A stretch of 64,000 bases of DNA from Actinomycetes bacterium (GTDB taxonomy: Bacteria; Actinomycetota; Actinomycetes; Propionibacteriales; Nocardioidaceae): contig JAEWXC010000074.1 in the NCBI GenBank assembly GCA_023396115.1, forward strand, positions 1 through 64,000. Reading direction: 5' to 3'. Numbering within the stretch: the first letter of the stretch is position 1; each line of letters begins with the position of its first letter. A program made the position numbers and the translations under genes. The notes beneath the pieces were generated by a model. That model searched no databases. It worked only from the letters and a program-made list of their open reading frames with translations, and was not told the origin of the DNA. Below, one piece after another: positions 48,631 through 58,149 of the stretch.

Positions 48631-51561
48631 TCACCGCGTGAACACGGTGCTGCCGACCGACGCGGCCACCGCGGCCGAGCCGTTGTAGGCGGCCGTGACC
48701 TTGTACTGCCCCTTCTTCTTCGGCAGCTTCACCACGGTCTTCGTGGCGGCACCGCAGCGCAGGGCGGTGGTGACGGTGCGACCGACCCGCTTGTTGCCCT
48801 GGACCCGGGTGAGGGTGAAGGTCACCGTGCCGGCGCAGGCGCCGGTCGACGGCGTCGTCACCGCACGCAGGTTGAGGGTGCGGGTCTTCTTCTTGACCTT
48901 GGCCTTGACGACGGTCTTCGAGGACCGGGCGGTCACGGCCACCTGGGTGGTGCCCAGCGAACCGGCGACCGTGGTTCCGGTCGGGACGAACTCGGCCCGC
49001 ACGGCCTGGCTGCCCTGGGTGAGGGCCTGCAGGCGGGCCTGCGCGACGCCCCCGGAGACCGGGACGGTGACCGCGGACCACCCCGAGGAGAAGGTGACCC
49101 GACCGTCGGCAGCGGCCCCGCCGGCGACGCTCACCCGGGCGCTGACCGCGAAGGTCGACCCGGCGCTCACCTTGGCCGGTGCGGACACCTCGACGGTGCT
49201 CGCGACGCTGCCGGGGAACTCCACGGCGGGCTCCGGCTCGGTGACCGTGACGGTCACCGGCTCAGCGGTGCTGGCCGAGGCGACCCGCGGGTTGGCGGGC
49301 ACGAACTCGGCCTGGACCTCGTGGCTGCCCACGACGGTGCCCTGGTAGCTGAACGCCGCGCGACCTGCCACGACCGGCACGTCGGTGCTCCCCTCGGCGG
49401 TGCCGAACCGGACCACGCCCCGCGGGTCGGCGACACCGCTGACCTGGGCGACCACCTGGACCGAGCGACCCCGCTCGACCGACGCGGTGGCCGGGCTCAG
49501 CTCGGTGCTGGTGGCCGCCGCCTGGGGCAGCACCCGCACCGTGGCCGGGGTGGCGGTGGAGCCGGCGAAGAAGCCGCCCGCCACCGGGGTGAAGGTCGCA
49601 CCGACCTGGGCGTCGCCGACGGCGCCGGCCGGGAGGCTCACCTGGACGGTGCCGCCCACCAGCGTGCCGGTGGCGCGCTCGTCGCCGAGGCTGACCTCGA
49701 CCGTTCCCGCGGGGACCAGTGCCCCGCCGGCGACGTCGACCCGCACGCGGACCTGCTGGCCGGCGGTGACCTCGGGGTCGAGCACGGTGACGGTGCTGGT
49801 GCTCGGGCGCGCGGTGACGAGCAGCTGGCGCACCGTCGACTCGGAGCCGGAGAAGCCCGCGCCCGAGGGCACGAACGTCGCCTGGACCGGGTAGCTGCCG
49901 GGCGCCAGACCGGTCAGGGCCTTCTCACCCATCCCGTTGACGACGTCGGCGAAGACGACCTGGTCGCCGACCTGGATCTCGGCGGTGCCGTCGGCCAGGC
50001 CGCCAGCGGAGTCGACGAACACCCGGACGACAGCGGGGCTGCCGGCGTTCACCTGGGCCGGGGTCAACGTGACCGCGGTGGTGGTGGTCGCGGTGTTGGT
50101 CGGTGCGGTGACCACGAGCGCAGCCGGGGTGGCGGCGCTCGACGGGGCGAACGCCTCGGGGTCGGCCGGCAGGTAGCTGGCGTTGACCTCGTGGTTGCCC
50201 GCGGGCAGGTTCGGCAGGGTCAGCTGGGCCGCACCGTCGACCAGCGGGCCGGTGACGACCCGGGCCCCGATGGTGATCCGGGCGGTGCCGGTGGCGGTCC
50301 CGGTGGCCGCGGTGACCGTGACGGTGCCCTTGACCGGCTCACCGGCCTGGACCTGGTTCTTGTCCAGGGTCAGCGCGGTGGTGGTGGCCACGGCGGGTGC
50401 CCGGACGGTGAGCGTCGCCGGGCCGGCCGAGGAGACCCCGTAGGTGGCCGGGTCGGCGGGCACGTAGGTCGCGGTCACGTCGTGCGCCCCGACCGGGACG
50501 GCCGGGAGCGGGACGTCGGCGGTGCCGCTGACCAGCGTGCCGGTGACCTCCTGGCCGTTGACCTGGACCTTCACCGTGCCGTCGGCCGGGCCGTCGGCGG
50601 TGTTGACCCGGACGCGCGCCACCGAGGACTCACCCTCGATGATCCGGTTGGGTCGCAGGTCCAGCGTGGTGGTGGTGGCCACCATCCCGACCCCGAGGCT
50701 GACCGGGGCGACGGGCTGGACCTCGACCCGGTCGGTGGTGCTGACCAGGGTGGCGCCGATGGTGTAGTCGCCCACGGCCTGGCCCGGCAGCTGTGCGACG
50801 GCCTTGCCGTTGGTGACCGGGACGCTGGCGAACTCGGTGCCGTCCTTGGTGAACGACACGGTGCCGGTGAAGCCGGTGGCACCGGGCGCGGTCACCGTGG
50901 CGGTGTACTGCCCGCCGCTGCCGGGACGCAACGACGACGGACCGCTGAGGACCGTGGTCGCCCGGGTCCACACCTCGACGGTGTCGACGATCCGGTTGCC
51001 GCCCTTGTGCACGCAGGCGGCGACCGGGGCTGCTGCCTGGTTGGTGCCGTCGGCGTTCTTGTACAGCGCGTTGACCGAGCTGTAGTTGGTGGGCATGACC
51101 AGGTCGTAGGAGCCGACCGCCGTCGGCACCGGGGTGGTGAACAGGTTGGGGTAGTACTTGCTCAGGTCCGCAGGCTGGTCCTTCACCAACGGCACCACGT
51201 TGCCCTCGGTCTGGACGTTGATCGTGCCACCGTCCCAGGACATCGCGATCGTGCTGTTGCCCTTCACGGACCGGGCGCTGTACGGGATGTTGTAGGCGAG
51301 GTTCACGGTTCCGGAGTCGATCGACCCCTTCCCGTCGAGGTCCGTGGAGAACGGGGCGTCCCCCACGTACATCTTGGCCGGCAGGTTCGTGTCGTAGGTG
51401 ACCACCGCCGGGGTGGTCTTGGTGATCGGTTCCTTGATGGTGCAGTCGTAGTTCATCGGCCCGGTGGTGGCGACCGCGGACGGTGCCAGCAGGGCGGTGG
51501 GGACCACGAGGGCCAGGCCGAGCCCGGCAGCGGTGGTGCGGAGCAGTCGTGTCGAGATCAC
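48631..51561 (-). CDS. Large secreted Ig-repeat protein (copy 1)
   Basis: A 976 aa exported protein with a signal peptide at about residues 1-30 (LLRTTAAGLGLALVVPTALL). An N-terminal domain (about 35-200) begins with MNYDCTIKEP and contains a second Cys in VAACVHKGG. About seven Ig-like repeats of 85-95 residues follow, each with a TTTxLTLD...GTVxVxVGD...YVPAD pattern, as in bacterial Ig-like (Ig_3/Big_5) adhesins. A basic C-terminal domain ends in YKVTAAYNGSAAV. No LPxTG or membrane anchor is seen. The GTG at 51561 overlaps the upstream paralogue's stop by 4 nt (GTGA), so they are co-translated. Confidence 0.82.
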   Translation of the reverse strand: MISTRLLRTTAAGLGLALVVPTALLAPSAVATTGPMNYDCTIKEPITKTTPAVVTYDTNLPAKMYVGDAPFSTDLDGKGSIDSGTVNLAYNIPYSARSVKGNSTIAMSWDGGTINVQTEGNVVPLVKDQPADLSKYYPNLFTTPVPTAVGSYDLVMPTNYSSVNALYKNADGTNQAAAPVAACVHKGGNRIVDTVEVWTRATTVLSGPSSLRPGSGGQYTATVTAPGATGFTGTVSFTKDGTEFASVPVTNGKAVAQLPGQAVGDYTIGATLVSTTDRVEVQPVAPVSLGVGMVATTTTLDLRPNRIIEGESSVARVRVNTADGPADGTVKVQVNGQEVTGTLVSGTADVPLPAVPVGAHDVTATYVPADPATYGVSSAGPATLTVRAPAVATTTALTLDKNQVQAGEPVKGTVTVTAATGTATGTARITIGARVVTGPLVDGAAQLTLPNLPAGNHEVNASYLPADPEAFAPSSAATPAALVVTAPTNTATTTTAVTLTPAQVNAGSPAVVRVFVDSAGGLADGTAEIQVGDQVVFADVVNGMGEKALTGLAPGSYPVQATFVPSGAGFSGSESTVRQLLVTARPSTSTVTVLDPEVTAGQQVRVRVDVAGGALVPAGTVEVSLGDERATGTLVGGTVQVSLPAGAVGDAQVGATFTPVAGGFFAGSTATPATVRVLPQAAATSTELSPATASVERGRSVQVVAQVSGVADPRGVVRFGTAEGSTDVPVVAGRAAFSYQGTVVGSHEVQAEFVPANPRVASASTAEPVTVTVTEPEPAVEFPGSVASTVEVSAPAKVSAGSTFAVSARVSVAGGAAADGRVTFSSGWSAVTVPVSGGVAQARLQALTQGSQAVRAEFVPTGTTVAGSLGTTQVAVTARSSKTVVKAKVKKKTRTLNLRAVTTPSTGACAGTVTFTLTRVQGNKRVGRTVTTALRCGAATKTVVKLPKKKGQYKVTAAYNGSAAVAASVGSTVFTR

Positions 51562-54470
51562 TTGACCTTCACCTTCTTCACGAGGGTCGAGCCCAGGGCG
51601 ACGGACGAGCCGGTGTAGCTGACCCGGACCTTGTAGGCGCCCTTCTTGAGCTTCTTGGCGTTGAGCAGACGGATGGTCCCGTTGGCGGCCACGGCCACCC
51701 GCCAGGTCCGTGCCTTGACCTTCTTCTTCAGCTTCTTTCCGGGGGCCAGGGTCACCGTCAGGGTGCCGGTGAGCCGCTGCGCCACGTCGGCGCGCACCAG
51801 CGCATCGATCTGCAGCTGGCCCTTGGCGGCCTGGCGGAGGTTGGCCTCGACCTTGGTGCCGACCTTGACCACGGTGAACGTGGCGCGGCCGGTGCTGCCC
51901 GCGAAGGCGGTCGGGGTCCTCGGCTGGAACTCGCCGACGATCCGACCGGCACCCAGCGGGAGCTGCGGCAGGCGGACCCGGGCGACACCGTCGACGACGG
52001 GCGCGACGGTCTCGGTGCCGGCGGTGTTGAACCGCACCCACCCGGCGGCCTCGGGGCTGACCCGGGCGACGACCTCGACGGCCTCCCCGTGGCGCACCGT
52101 GGCGCGCGCGATGCTCAGCGTGGTGGTGGTCGCCGTGGGCGGGGTCACCACCGGACCGCTGGTCGCGGTGACCACGAGGGTGACGGGTGTCGCGGACGCG
52201 GTCACCTCGCCGGCCTCGTACCGGGCAGACACCTGGTAGCTGCCGGCGCCGAGGACGGGGGCCGTGGCGGTGGCGGTGCCGGCGGTGACGTCGGCCACCA
52301 TCTCACGCCCACCGACGGTGAAGGTGACCTTGCCGGTGGGGGTGCCCACCGTCTGGCTCACCGTGGCCCGCAGCGTGGCCGGGTGCCGGTCGTCGACCTG
52401 CTCGGGCGAGGACAGGGTGACCCGGGCCTCGTCGAGCACCCGGACGTTGCTGGCCGAGGAGCTGCTGCCCGCGTGGCTGGTACCGGTGGGCACGAAGGTC
52501 GCGGTGACCTGGTGGACACCGGGGACGGTGAGCGCCAGCGAGGTGACCGCGGTGCCGTCGGCGGCCACGGGTGCCGAGGCGGCGAAGGTGCCGTCCACGG
52601 CGAAGTCGACCTTGCCGGTCGCGGTGCCGGTGGCGGTGGAGACGCGGGCGGTGGCCTGCACCGGGCCGGAGACGCCGGTCCGGTCGCGGTCCAGGTGCAG
52701 CTCGGTCTGGGTGGGCTCGGCGGCGCGCACCGTCAGCGGCACGCCCGGGGACTGCGAGGCGGTGAACAGGTTGGCGTTCTCCGGCACGAAGCGGGCGATG
52801 ACCGGGTACTCACCGGTGGGCAGCCCGGGCAGCGCGACCTCGGCGACCCCGTTGACCAGGGTGAGGTCGAACCGCTGACCGGCCACGGTGAGCACGACCG
52901 CGCCGACCGGCGCCAGGGAGCCGCCCTGGACCCGGACCGTGGCCCGACCGGCCTGCTGGGGCGCCAGCACGGCGGGGTCGAGGGTGACCGTGGTGCTGGT
53001 GGCGGTGGCCGGCGGCACCACCGTCAGGGTGACGGGGGTCGAGGCGCTCGGGGTGAAGAGCACCGCGTTGGTCGGCGTGAAGCGGGCGACCACGTCGTGG
53101 GCCCCGACGGGCAGCTGCCCGATCTCGAACTCGGCCATGCCGTTGACCAGCGGCGGCGTGAGCACCTGGTCTCCGACGGTCACCTCGAGGGTGCCGACCG
53201 GCAGGGCGTCGCCGGCCGAGCTGACCACGACGGTGGCGTTGACCTTGCCCGCGGTCTGGATCTGCGTCCGGTCCAGGGTCAGGCGGGTGGTGGTGACCTG
53301 CGAGGGCGGGACCACGTGCAGGTTGCCGGCCCCGGTGCTGGTCCGGTGCCGGTGGGTGTCGGCGGGCGTGTAGGTCGCCGACATCGGGTAGTCGCCGGCC
53401 GGCAGCTGCGGCACGGTGAAGGTGCGCCTGCCCTGGGCGTCGACCGGGCCGGAGCCGGGGACGGGGTCGCCGCCGACGGTCAGGGTCACCGAGCCGGCGG
53501 GCGGGCCCGAGTCGGCGGAGACCTGGACGGTCACCTGGCCCTCGGTGTTGCTGAACACGTGCGCCGGGGCGGTCACCACGGTGCTGGTGGTCTCGGGCGC
53601 GACGACGTCGATCGAGCTGGTCGCGCTGGAGCCGTCGTAGTGGACGTTGTCGCCGGGCACGAACTCGGCCTTGACCGGGTGGGTCCCCTCGGCGAAGTCG
53701 GTCGGGACCGGGACCCGGACGGTCGCGGTCACCCCGGTCGAGCTGACCGGGGTCTGGGTGACCTGGGCGTCGGCGCCCTCACCCACGGTGACCCGCACGG
53801 TGCCCTCGACGGTGCCGCCGTCGACACTGACGGTCACGTCGGTGGGACGGGACTCGTTGCGCCGCACGTCGGTGCCCGCGGGCAGGGCCAGCGCGAGCTG
53901 CGAGGCGGACTTCACCACGATGCTGTTCACCGCGTACGGCTTGGGGGTGGTGGTCCCGTTGCACTGGTAGGTGTAGTTGTTGCGGTTCGTGTCCCAGGCG
54001 AAGTTCTGCATCGTCACCGGCACGGTGGCCGGCGCGGCCGGCGCGGTCCAGGTGGCGGTGCCGTTCGCGGGCACGGTGGCAGCCGCACCGAAGCTGAAGG
54101 TCGCCGAGGCGGTGCCGGTGAAGGTGACGGGGGTCCCGCCGAAGTTCATCGGCACGGTCAGCGGACCGTTGAACGACCCCGGCCACAACGACGTCTCGTT
54201 GCTGTGCACCACGAACCGGGACTCGCTCAGCGCCAGCGGGTAGGACTGGTTGACGTAGGCCACCGCGGGGCGGGTGATGTCGAAGCGCGCCGTCCAGTCG
54301 GCCCTGGAGATGGCCCCGTAGGCCTTGCCGCAGTCGTACTTCTTGTCACCGGTCGAGGTGGGTTCGTCGGCTTGCGCCGCACCTCCCAGGGGCAGCAGCA
54401 GCCCGGCCAGTGCCGTGCTCGCCGCGGCCAGCAGGGCCACCCGGGAACGGCCCCGTGGGCGCCCCCTCAT
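51558..54470 (-). CDS. Large secreted Ig-repeat protein (copy 2)
   Basis: A 970 aa paralogue of the following gene, with matching architecture: signal peptide (VALLAAASTALAGLLLPLGGA), N-terminal domain with KKYDCGKAYGAI and a second Cys in YTYQCNGTT, about seven Ig-like repeats (TTTRLTLDRTQIQTAGKVNA and relatives), and a basic end (KKGAYKVRVSYTGSSV). Such tandem surface adhesins or matrix proteins often bind partners through these repeats; the ligand is unknown. The ATG at 54470 has GGGAGA 5 nt upstream, while a GTG at 54488 is less likely. The upstream 54518-54537 palindrome may control the operon. Confidence 0.82.
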   Translation of the reverse strand: MRGRPRGRSRVALLAAASTALAGLLLPLGGAAQADEPTSTGDKKYDCGKAYGAISRADWTARFDITRPAVAYVNQSYPLALSESRFVVHSNETSLWPGSFNGPLTVPMNFGGTPVTFTGTASATFSFGAAATVPANGTATWTAPAAPATVPVTMQNFAWDTNRNNYTYQCNGTTTPKPYAVNSIVVKSASQLALALPAGTDVRRNESRPTDVTVSVDGGTVEGTVRVTVGEGADAQVTQTPVSSTGVTATVRVPVPTDFAEGTHPVKAEFVPGDNVHYDGSSATSSIDVVAPETTSTVVTAPAHVFSNTEGQVTVQVSADSGPPAGSVTLTVGGDPVPGSGPVDAQGRRTFTVPQLPAGDYPMSATYTPADTHRHRTSTGAGNLHVVPPSQVTTTRLTLDRTQIQTAGKVNATVVVSSAGDALPVGTLEVTVGDQVLTPPLVNGMAEFEIGQLPVGAHDVVARFTPTNAVLFTPSASTPVTLTVVPPATATSTTVTLDPAVLAPQQAGRATVRVQGGSLAPVGAVVLTVAGQRFDLTLVNGVAEVALPGLPTGEYPVIARFVPENANLFTASQSPGVPLTVRAAEPTQTELHLDRDRTGVSGPVQATARVSTATGTATGKVDFAVDGTFAASAPVAADGTAVTSLALTVPGVHQVTATFVPTGTSHAGSSSSASNVRVLDEARVTLSSPEQVDDRHPATLRATVSQTVGTPTGKVTFTVGGREMVADVTAGTATATAPVLGAGSYQVSARYEAGEVTASATPVTLVVTATSGPVVTPPTATTTTLSIARATVRHGEAVEVVARVSPEAAGWVRFNTAGTETVAPVVDGVARVRLPQLPLGAGRIVGEFQPRTPTAFAGSTGRATFTVVKVGTKVEANLRQAAKGQLQIDALVRADVAQRLTGTLTVTLAPGKKLKKKVKARTWRVAVAANGTIRLLNAKKLKKGAYKVRVSYTGSSVALGSTLVKKVKVK

Positions 54471-54517
54471 CTGTTCTCCCGTACGCACGTGTCAAGCCCT
54501 CCCAAGCTCACTCACAA

Positions 54518-54537
54518 ACCGTCGGTATGCCGACGGT
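54518..54537. promoter_or_regulatory. Palindrome upstream of the Ig-repeat operon
   Basis: ACCGTCGG-tatg-CCGACGGT has perfect 8-bp arms and lies about 50 nt upstream of the first Ig-repeat start. It is a candidate operator; a terminator role is unlikely because the next upstream gene is on the same strand with its own terminator at 54618-54652. Confidence 0.5.
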
Positions 54538-54617
54538 GCGAAAGCGTGTCACGTTTGGGGGTGCGGTGTGGTCGGTTTCACAGAACAGCTCGAAGGTGGT
54601 TCCCCGGACAGCACCGA

Positions 54618-54652
54618 GCCGGGGCCGCGTCGACTCGACGCGACCCCGGCTG
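54618..54652 (-). terminator. Terminator of the cyp51 operon
   Basis: AGCCGGGGCCGCGTCGA (54618-54634) pairs with TCGACGCGACCCCGGCT (54636-54652), with one wobble-compatible mismatch on the minus strand. It lies 27 nt after the last cyp51-operon stop (54679). Confidence 0.85.
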
Positions 54653-54678
54653 GTCCGGGTCCGGGTGGGGGTGGAGGG

Positions 54679-55050
54679 TCAGGAGTGCCGGTTGATGACC
54701 GTCTCCACCACGTTGTTCAGCGCCGCCGCGGTGGGCCACCCGGCGTAGTGGGCCAGGAAGACCACGATCTCGCGCAGCGCCTCGGCGTCGAGCTCCCCGC
54801 GGGTGAACGCGGCCTCCAGCTGGATCGAGTTGACGTCGTTGGCGCCGCGCCCGGCCAGCAGCCCGATCAGCAGCAACCGGCGCTGCTCGGTGCTCAGCCC
54901 CGGCCGCTCCCAGATGTCGGCGAACAGGTGGTCGGCGGTGAGGGCGAAGAACTCCCCCGGTCCGTCGGCCATGTCGAAGCCGTAGACCTCCTCCATCCGG
55001 CGCAGGCCGCGGGCCCGGGTCTCGGGCAGGTCGGCGAACTTGTCACTCAT
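54679..55050 (-). CDS. Carboxymuconolactone decarboxylase-like protein
   Basis: A 123 aa all-helical protein of the CMD/AhpD fold (GFDMADGPGEFFALTADHLFADIW, LSTEQRRLLLIGLLAGRGANDVN, VFLAHYAGWPTAAALNN). The CxxC of AhpD is absent, so gamma-CMD-type or unknown activity is more likely than peroxidase reductase. It is the last gene of the cyp51-type cluster and corresponds in position to mycobacterial Rv0771. The start overlaps the upstream dehydrogenase stop by 4 nt. Confidence 0.8.
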   Translation of the reverse strand: MSDKFADLPETRARGLRRMEEVYGFDMADGPGEFFALTADHLFADIWERPGLSTEQRRLLLIGLLAGRGANDVNSIQLEAAFTRGELDAEALREIVVFLAHYAGWPTAAALNNVVETVINRHS

Positions 55051-55919
55051 CGTTCCTCCTGGTCGGGGTGGTGCGGCAGGCCGAGTCCGGGGCCGAGGCG
55101 GTCCAGCGCGAGCCGGGCCAGGGGCACCTCCACCCCCAGGTCGTCGGCCAGGTCGACGGCGAAGCCGAGGTCCTTCTCCCCCAGCGCCCGGACGTGACCG
55201 AAGACCCCGGTCCAGAAGTCGTCGGGCTCCAGCGGGGCGGTGGTGGCACGGTGCATGATCGCGCCCGGCCCCCCGGTGATCGCGTCGGTGTGCCGCACCA
55301 CGTCCCCCAGCGCCACCAGGTCCAGCCCGGCGGCCTCGGCCAGCCGCTGGGCCTCGGTGGCGGCGGTGAACGCCACGAAGTGCATGAGGTTGCGGGCCAG
55401 CTTGAGGGTGGTACCGGCCCCGATCCCGCCGGCGTGGACCACCTTCGAGCCCATCACCTCCAGCGCGGGTCGGGCGGCGGCGAACGCCTCGTCGGTACCG
55501 CCGACCAGGATCGCCAGCGTGCCCTCGGCCGCGCCCATCGCGCCGCCGGAGACCGGGGCGTCCAGCAGGGCCACCCCGTGCCGGGACGCGGTGGTGGCCA
55601 GCGCGGCCGGGGTCCCGGGCGCGACCGTCGAGTGCACGACCACGGTGTGGGCGTCCCCGGCGACGCCGAGCACCTGGGCCAGGACGTCGCGGACCTGGTC
55701 GTCGTCGCGCACCATCACGCAGACCACCTGCACGGCGGCGGCGAGCTCGGCGACGCTGGCCGCCGCGCTGGCCCCGGCCGCGACCAGCTCGGCCACCGGC
55801 TCCTCGGCCACGTCGTGGACGGTCAGCTCGATCCGGTCGTCGGAGGCCAGCCGCAACGCCATCGGCTTGCCGATGTTGCCCAGGCCGACGAACCCGACCC
55901 GGGTCACCTGGCCGCTCAC
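55047..55919 (-). CDS. 3-hydroxyisobutyrate-dehydrogenase-family oxidoreductase
   Basis: A 290 aa NAD(P)-dependent beta-hydroxyacid dehydrogenase. The Rossmann motif is VGFVGLGNIGKPMALRL; the substrate segment is LDAPVSGGAMGAAEGTLAILVGG and the catalytic Lys lies in GGIGAGTTLKLARNLM, conserved in the family. Substrate unknown. The GTG at 55919 overlaps the upstream SDR stop by 4 nt; a longer reading upstream runs into that gene. It corresponds to mycobacterial Rv0770. Confidence 0.84.
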   Translation of the reverse strand: MSGQVTRVGFVGLGNIGKPMALRLASDDRIELTVHDVAEEPVAELVAAGASAAASVAELAAAVQVVCVMVRDDDQVRDVLAQVLGVAGDAHTVVVHSTVAPGTPAALATTASRHGVALLDAPVSGGAMGAAEGTLAILVGGTDEAFAAARPALEVMGSKVVHAGGIGAGTTLKLARNLMHFVAFTAATEAQRLAEAAGLDLVALGDVVRHTDAITGGPGAIMHRATTAPLEPDDFWTGVFGHVRALGEKDLGFAVDLADDLGVEVPLARLALDRLGPGLGLPHHPDQEER

Positions 55920-56677
55920 GGGCGGAACGTCTGTCCGCCGTCGACCGCCAGGATCTGGCCGGTCACCCACGAGGCCGCGTCGGAGAGCAGGAACGTGGCC
56001 GCGCCGACCATGTCCTCGGGCTGTCCCATCCGCTTGATCGCCAGGTTCTTCACCAGTTCCTTGGCCGCGTCCCCGGCCTGGGTGCGGGTGGCCGCGGTGT
56101 CGGTGGGTCCGGGCGCGATCGCGTTGACCCGGATCCCCATGCCGCCCAGCTCGTGGGCGAGCTGCTGGGTCAGGCCGTTGACGCCGGACTTGGCCAGTCC
56201 GTAGAAGCCCGAGTACAGGTAGGCGGCCGTCGAGGACTGGTTGACCACCGAGCCACCGCCGCGGGCCTGCATCGCACCGAACGCGGCCCGGGTCATCACC
56301 AGGGCTCCGTCGAAGTTCACGGCCATGAACTTCTTGTAGTAGTCCCAGTCGACGGTGATGAGCAGGTCGAAGGCCATGTCGCCGTAGATGGCGGCGTTGT
56401 TGACCAGCCCGTCCAGCCCGCCGAACTCCTCCACGGTGGCCGCGACGCAGGCCTCGGCGGACTCGGCGGAGGACACGTCGGTCCGGACGAAGATCGCCCG
56501 TCCGCCGGACGCCACGATCGCGTCGGCCACCTGCTGCCCGGCGTCGGCGTTGAGGTCGGCCACCACGACAGACGCACCCTGGGCTGCGAAGCCCCGTGCG
56601 TAGGCCTCGCCGATCCCCTGCGCGCCGCCGGTGACGATGACGACCTTCCCGTCCAGCTGTCCCGTGCTCGCGGTCAT
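55916..56677 (-). CDS. Short-chain dehydrogenase of the cyp51 cluster
   Basis: A 253 aa SDR: VTGGAQGIGEAYARGF, VNNAAIYG, catalytic Ser in NQSSTAA and Y-G-L-A-K (GFYGLAKSG), and a C-terminal WVTGQILAVDGGQTFRP. It is similar to mycobacterial Rv0769. The start is ATG at 56677; a GTG at 56683 would overlap the aldehyde dehydrogenase stop by 4 nt (GTGA) and is almost as likely. Substrate unknown. Confidence 0.83.
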   Translation of the reverse strand: MTASTGQLDGKVVIVTGGAQGIGEAYARGFAAQGASVVVADLNADAGQQVADAIVASGGRAIFVRTDVSSAESAEACVAATVEEFGGLDGLVNNAAIYGDMAFDLLITVDWDYYKKFMAVNFDGALVMTRAAFGAMQARGGGSVVNQSSTAAYLYSGFYGLAKSGVNGLTQQLAHELGGMGIRVNAIAPGPTDTAATRTQAGDAAKELVKNLAIKRMGQPEDMVGAATFLLSDAASWVTGQILAVDGGQTFRP

Positions 56678-56679
56678 CT

Positions 56680-58149
56680 TCACTTCACTCCCTCGGCGAT
56701 GGTCTTGGTCTCCAGGTACTCCTCGAAGCCGGCCACACCCATCTCGCGGCCGATCCCCGACTGCTTGTAGCCGCCGAACGGCGCGTCCGGCGCGAACCAG
56801 ACCCCGCCGTTGACGGCCATCGTCCCGGTCCGGATCCGGTTCGCCACCGCCCGTGCACGGGCCGGGTCGGCGGAGTCCACCGACCCCGACAGCCCGTAGG
56901 GCGAGTCGTTGGCGATCCGCACCGCGTCGTCGTCGCCGTCGTGGGCGATGACCACCAGCACGGGCCCGAAGATCTCCTCCCGGGCCACCCGGGAGTCGTT
57001 GTCCAGGCCGGCGATGACGGTGGGCGCGATCCAGTACCCGCCGTCCTTCTCCTCCACGACGCCGCCGGTGGCGAACCGACCTCCCTCGGCGACGGCCAGG
57101 TCCAGGTACCGCTTGATCCGGTCGCGCTGGACCGCCGAGATCACCGGTCCGCAGATGGTGCCGGGCTCGGTCGGGTCACCGGTGCCGATGCCGCCCATGG
57201 TGGCCGCGGCCAGCTCGACGGCCTCGTCGTAGCGGTCCCGGGGCACCACCAGGCGCGTGGTCAGGGCGCAGCCCTGGCCGGCGTGCATGCAGACGCTGAA
57301 CGCGGCCGTGCCGACGGCCCCGGCCAGGTCGGCGTCGTCGAGCACGATCGCGGCGGACTTGCCGCCCAGCTCCAGGAAGACCCGCTTGAGGCTGCCCGCG
57401 GCCGAGGACATGATCCGCTTGCCGGTCTCGGTGGACCCGGTGAAGGAGACCAGGTCGACCCGCGGGTCGGTGGTCAGCTGGATCGCGACGTCGACGTCGC
57501 GGGTGGAGACCACGTTGAGCACGCCCGGCGGCAGGTGCTCGTTGGCGATCCGGCCCAGCTCGGCTGCGACCCACGGGGTGTCCGGCGCCGGCTTCAGCAC
57601 GACCGTGCATCCGGCGGCCAGGGCGGGGCCGACCTTGGCCAGGTTGATCTGGTTGGGGAAGTTCCAGGGCGTGATCGCCGCGACCACCCCGACCGGTTCG
57701 CGGCGGACGGTGCGGCGGGTGCGCATCCCCATCGGGGACGCCTCCCCCAGGTCGGTCTCGAACTCGAAGCCCTCGAGCAGGTCGGCCACCCAGGCCAGGC
57801 CCTCGACGGGCACGTCGTACTGGGGGCCGGCGGTGAGGAACGCGGGCGCCCCCACCTCGGCGGTGGTGAGTGCCCGGAACTGCTCCCCGGCCTCGACCAG
57901 GGCGGCGTGCAGTCCGCGCAGGGCCCGCACCCGGCCGGCGGCGTCGACGGACCAGTCGGTCTCGTCGAAGGCGCGCCGGGCCGCAGCGATCGCAGCGTCC
58001 ATGTCCTCGGCCCGCCCGTCGGGCGCCCGGCCGATGACCTGCCCGGTGGCAGGGTTCTCGATGTCGAAGGTGGAGCCGTCGGCCGCGCCGCGCAGCTCCC
58101 CGTCGATCAGCAGCTGGGCGGCGGGGACCCCGGCCGGTGCCGTGCTCAT
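56680..58149 (-). CDS. NAD(P)-dependent aldehyde dehydrogenase
   Basis: A 489 aa ALDH-superfamily protein. The oxyanion Asn is in ITPWNFPNQINLAK, the general base Glu in FLELGGKSAAIV, the nucleophile Cys in CMHAGQGCALTTR, and the C-terminal EEIFGPVLVVI segment is conserved. It corresponds to mycobacterial AldA (Rv0768). The ATG at 58149 overlaps the SnoaL-like gene by 4 nt. It may oxidise an aldehyde formed by the P450 or SDR partners (inference). Confidence 0.88.
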   Translation of the reverse strand: MSTAPAGVPAAQLLIDGELRGAADGSTFDIENPATGQVIGRAPDGRAEDMDAAIAAARRAFDETDWSVDAAGRVRALRGLHAALVEAGEQFRALTTAEVGAPAFLTAGPQYDVPVEGLAWVADLLEGFEFETDLGEASPMGMRTRRTVRREPVGVVAAITPWNFPNQINLAKVGPALAAGCTVVLKPAPDTPWVAAELGRIANEHLPPGVLNVVSTRDVDVAIQLTTDPRVDLVSFTGSTETGKRIMSSAAGSLKRVFLELGGKSAAIVLDDADLAGAVGTAAFSVCMHAGQGCALTTRLVVPRDRYDEAVELAAATMGGIGTGDPTEPGTICGPVISAVQRDRIKRYLDLAVAEGGRFATGGVVEEKDGGYWIAPTVIAGLDNDSRVAREEIFGPVLVVIAHDGDDDAVRIANDSPYGLSGSVDSADPARARAVANRIRTGTMAVNGGVWFAPDAPFGGYKQSGIGREMGVAGFEEYLETKTIAEGVK

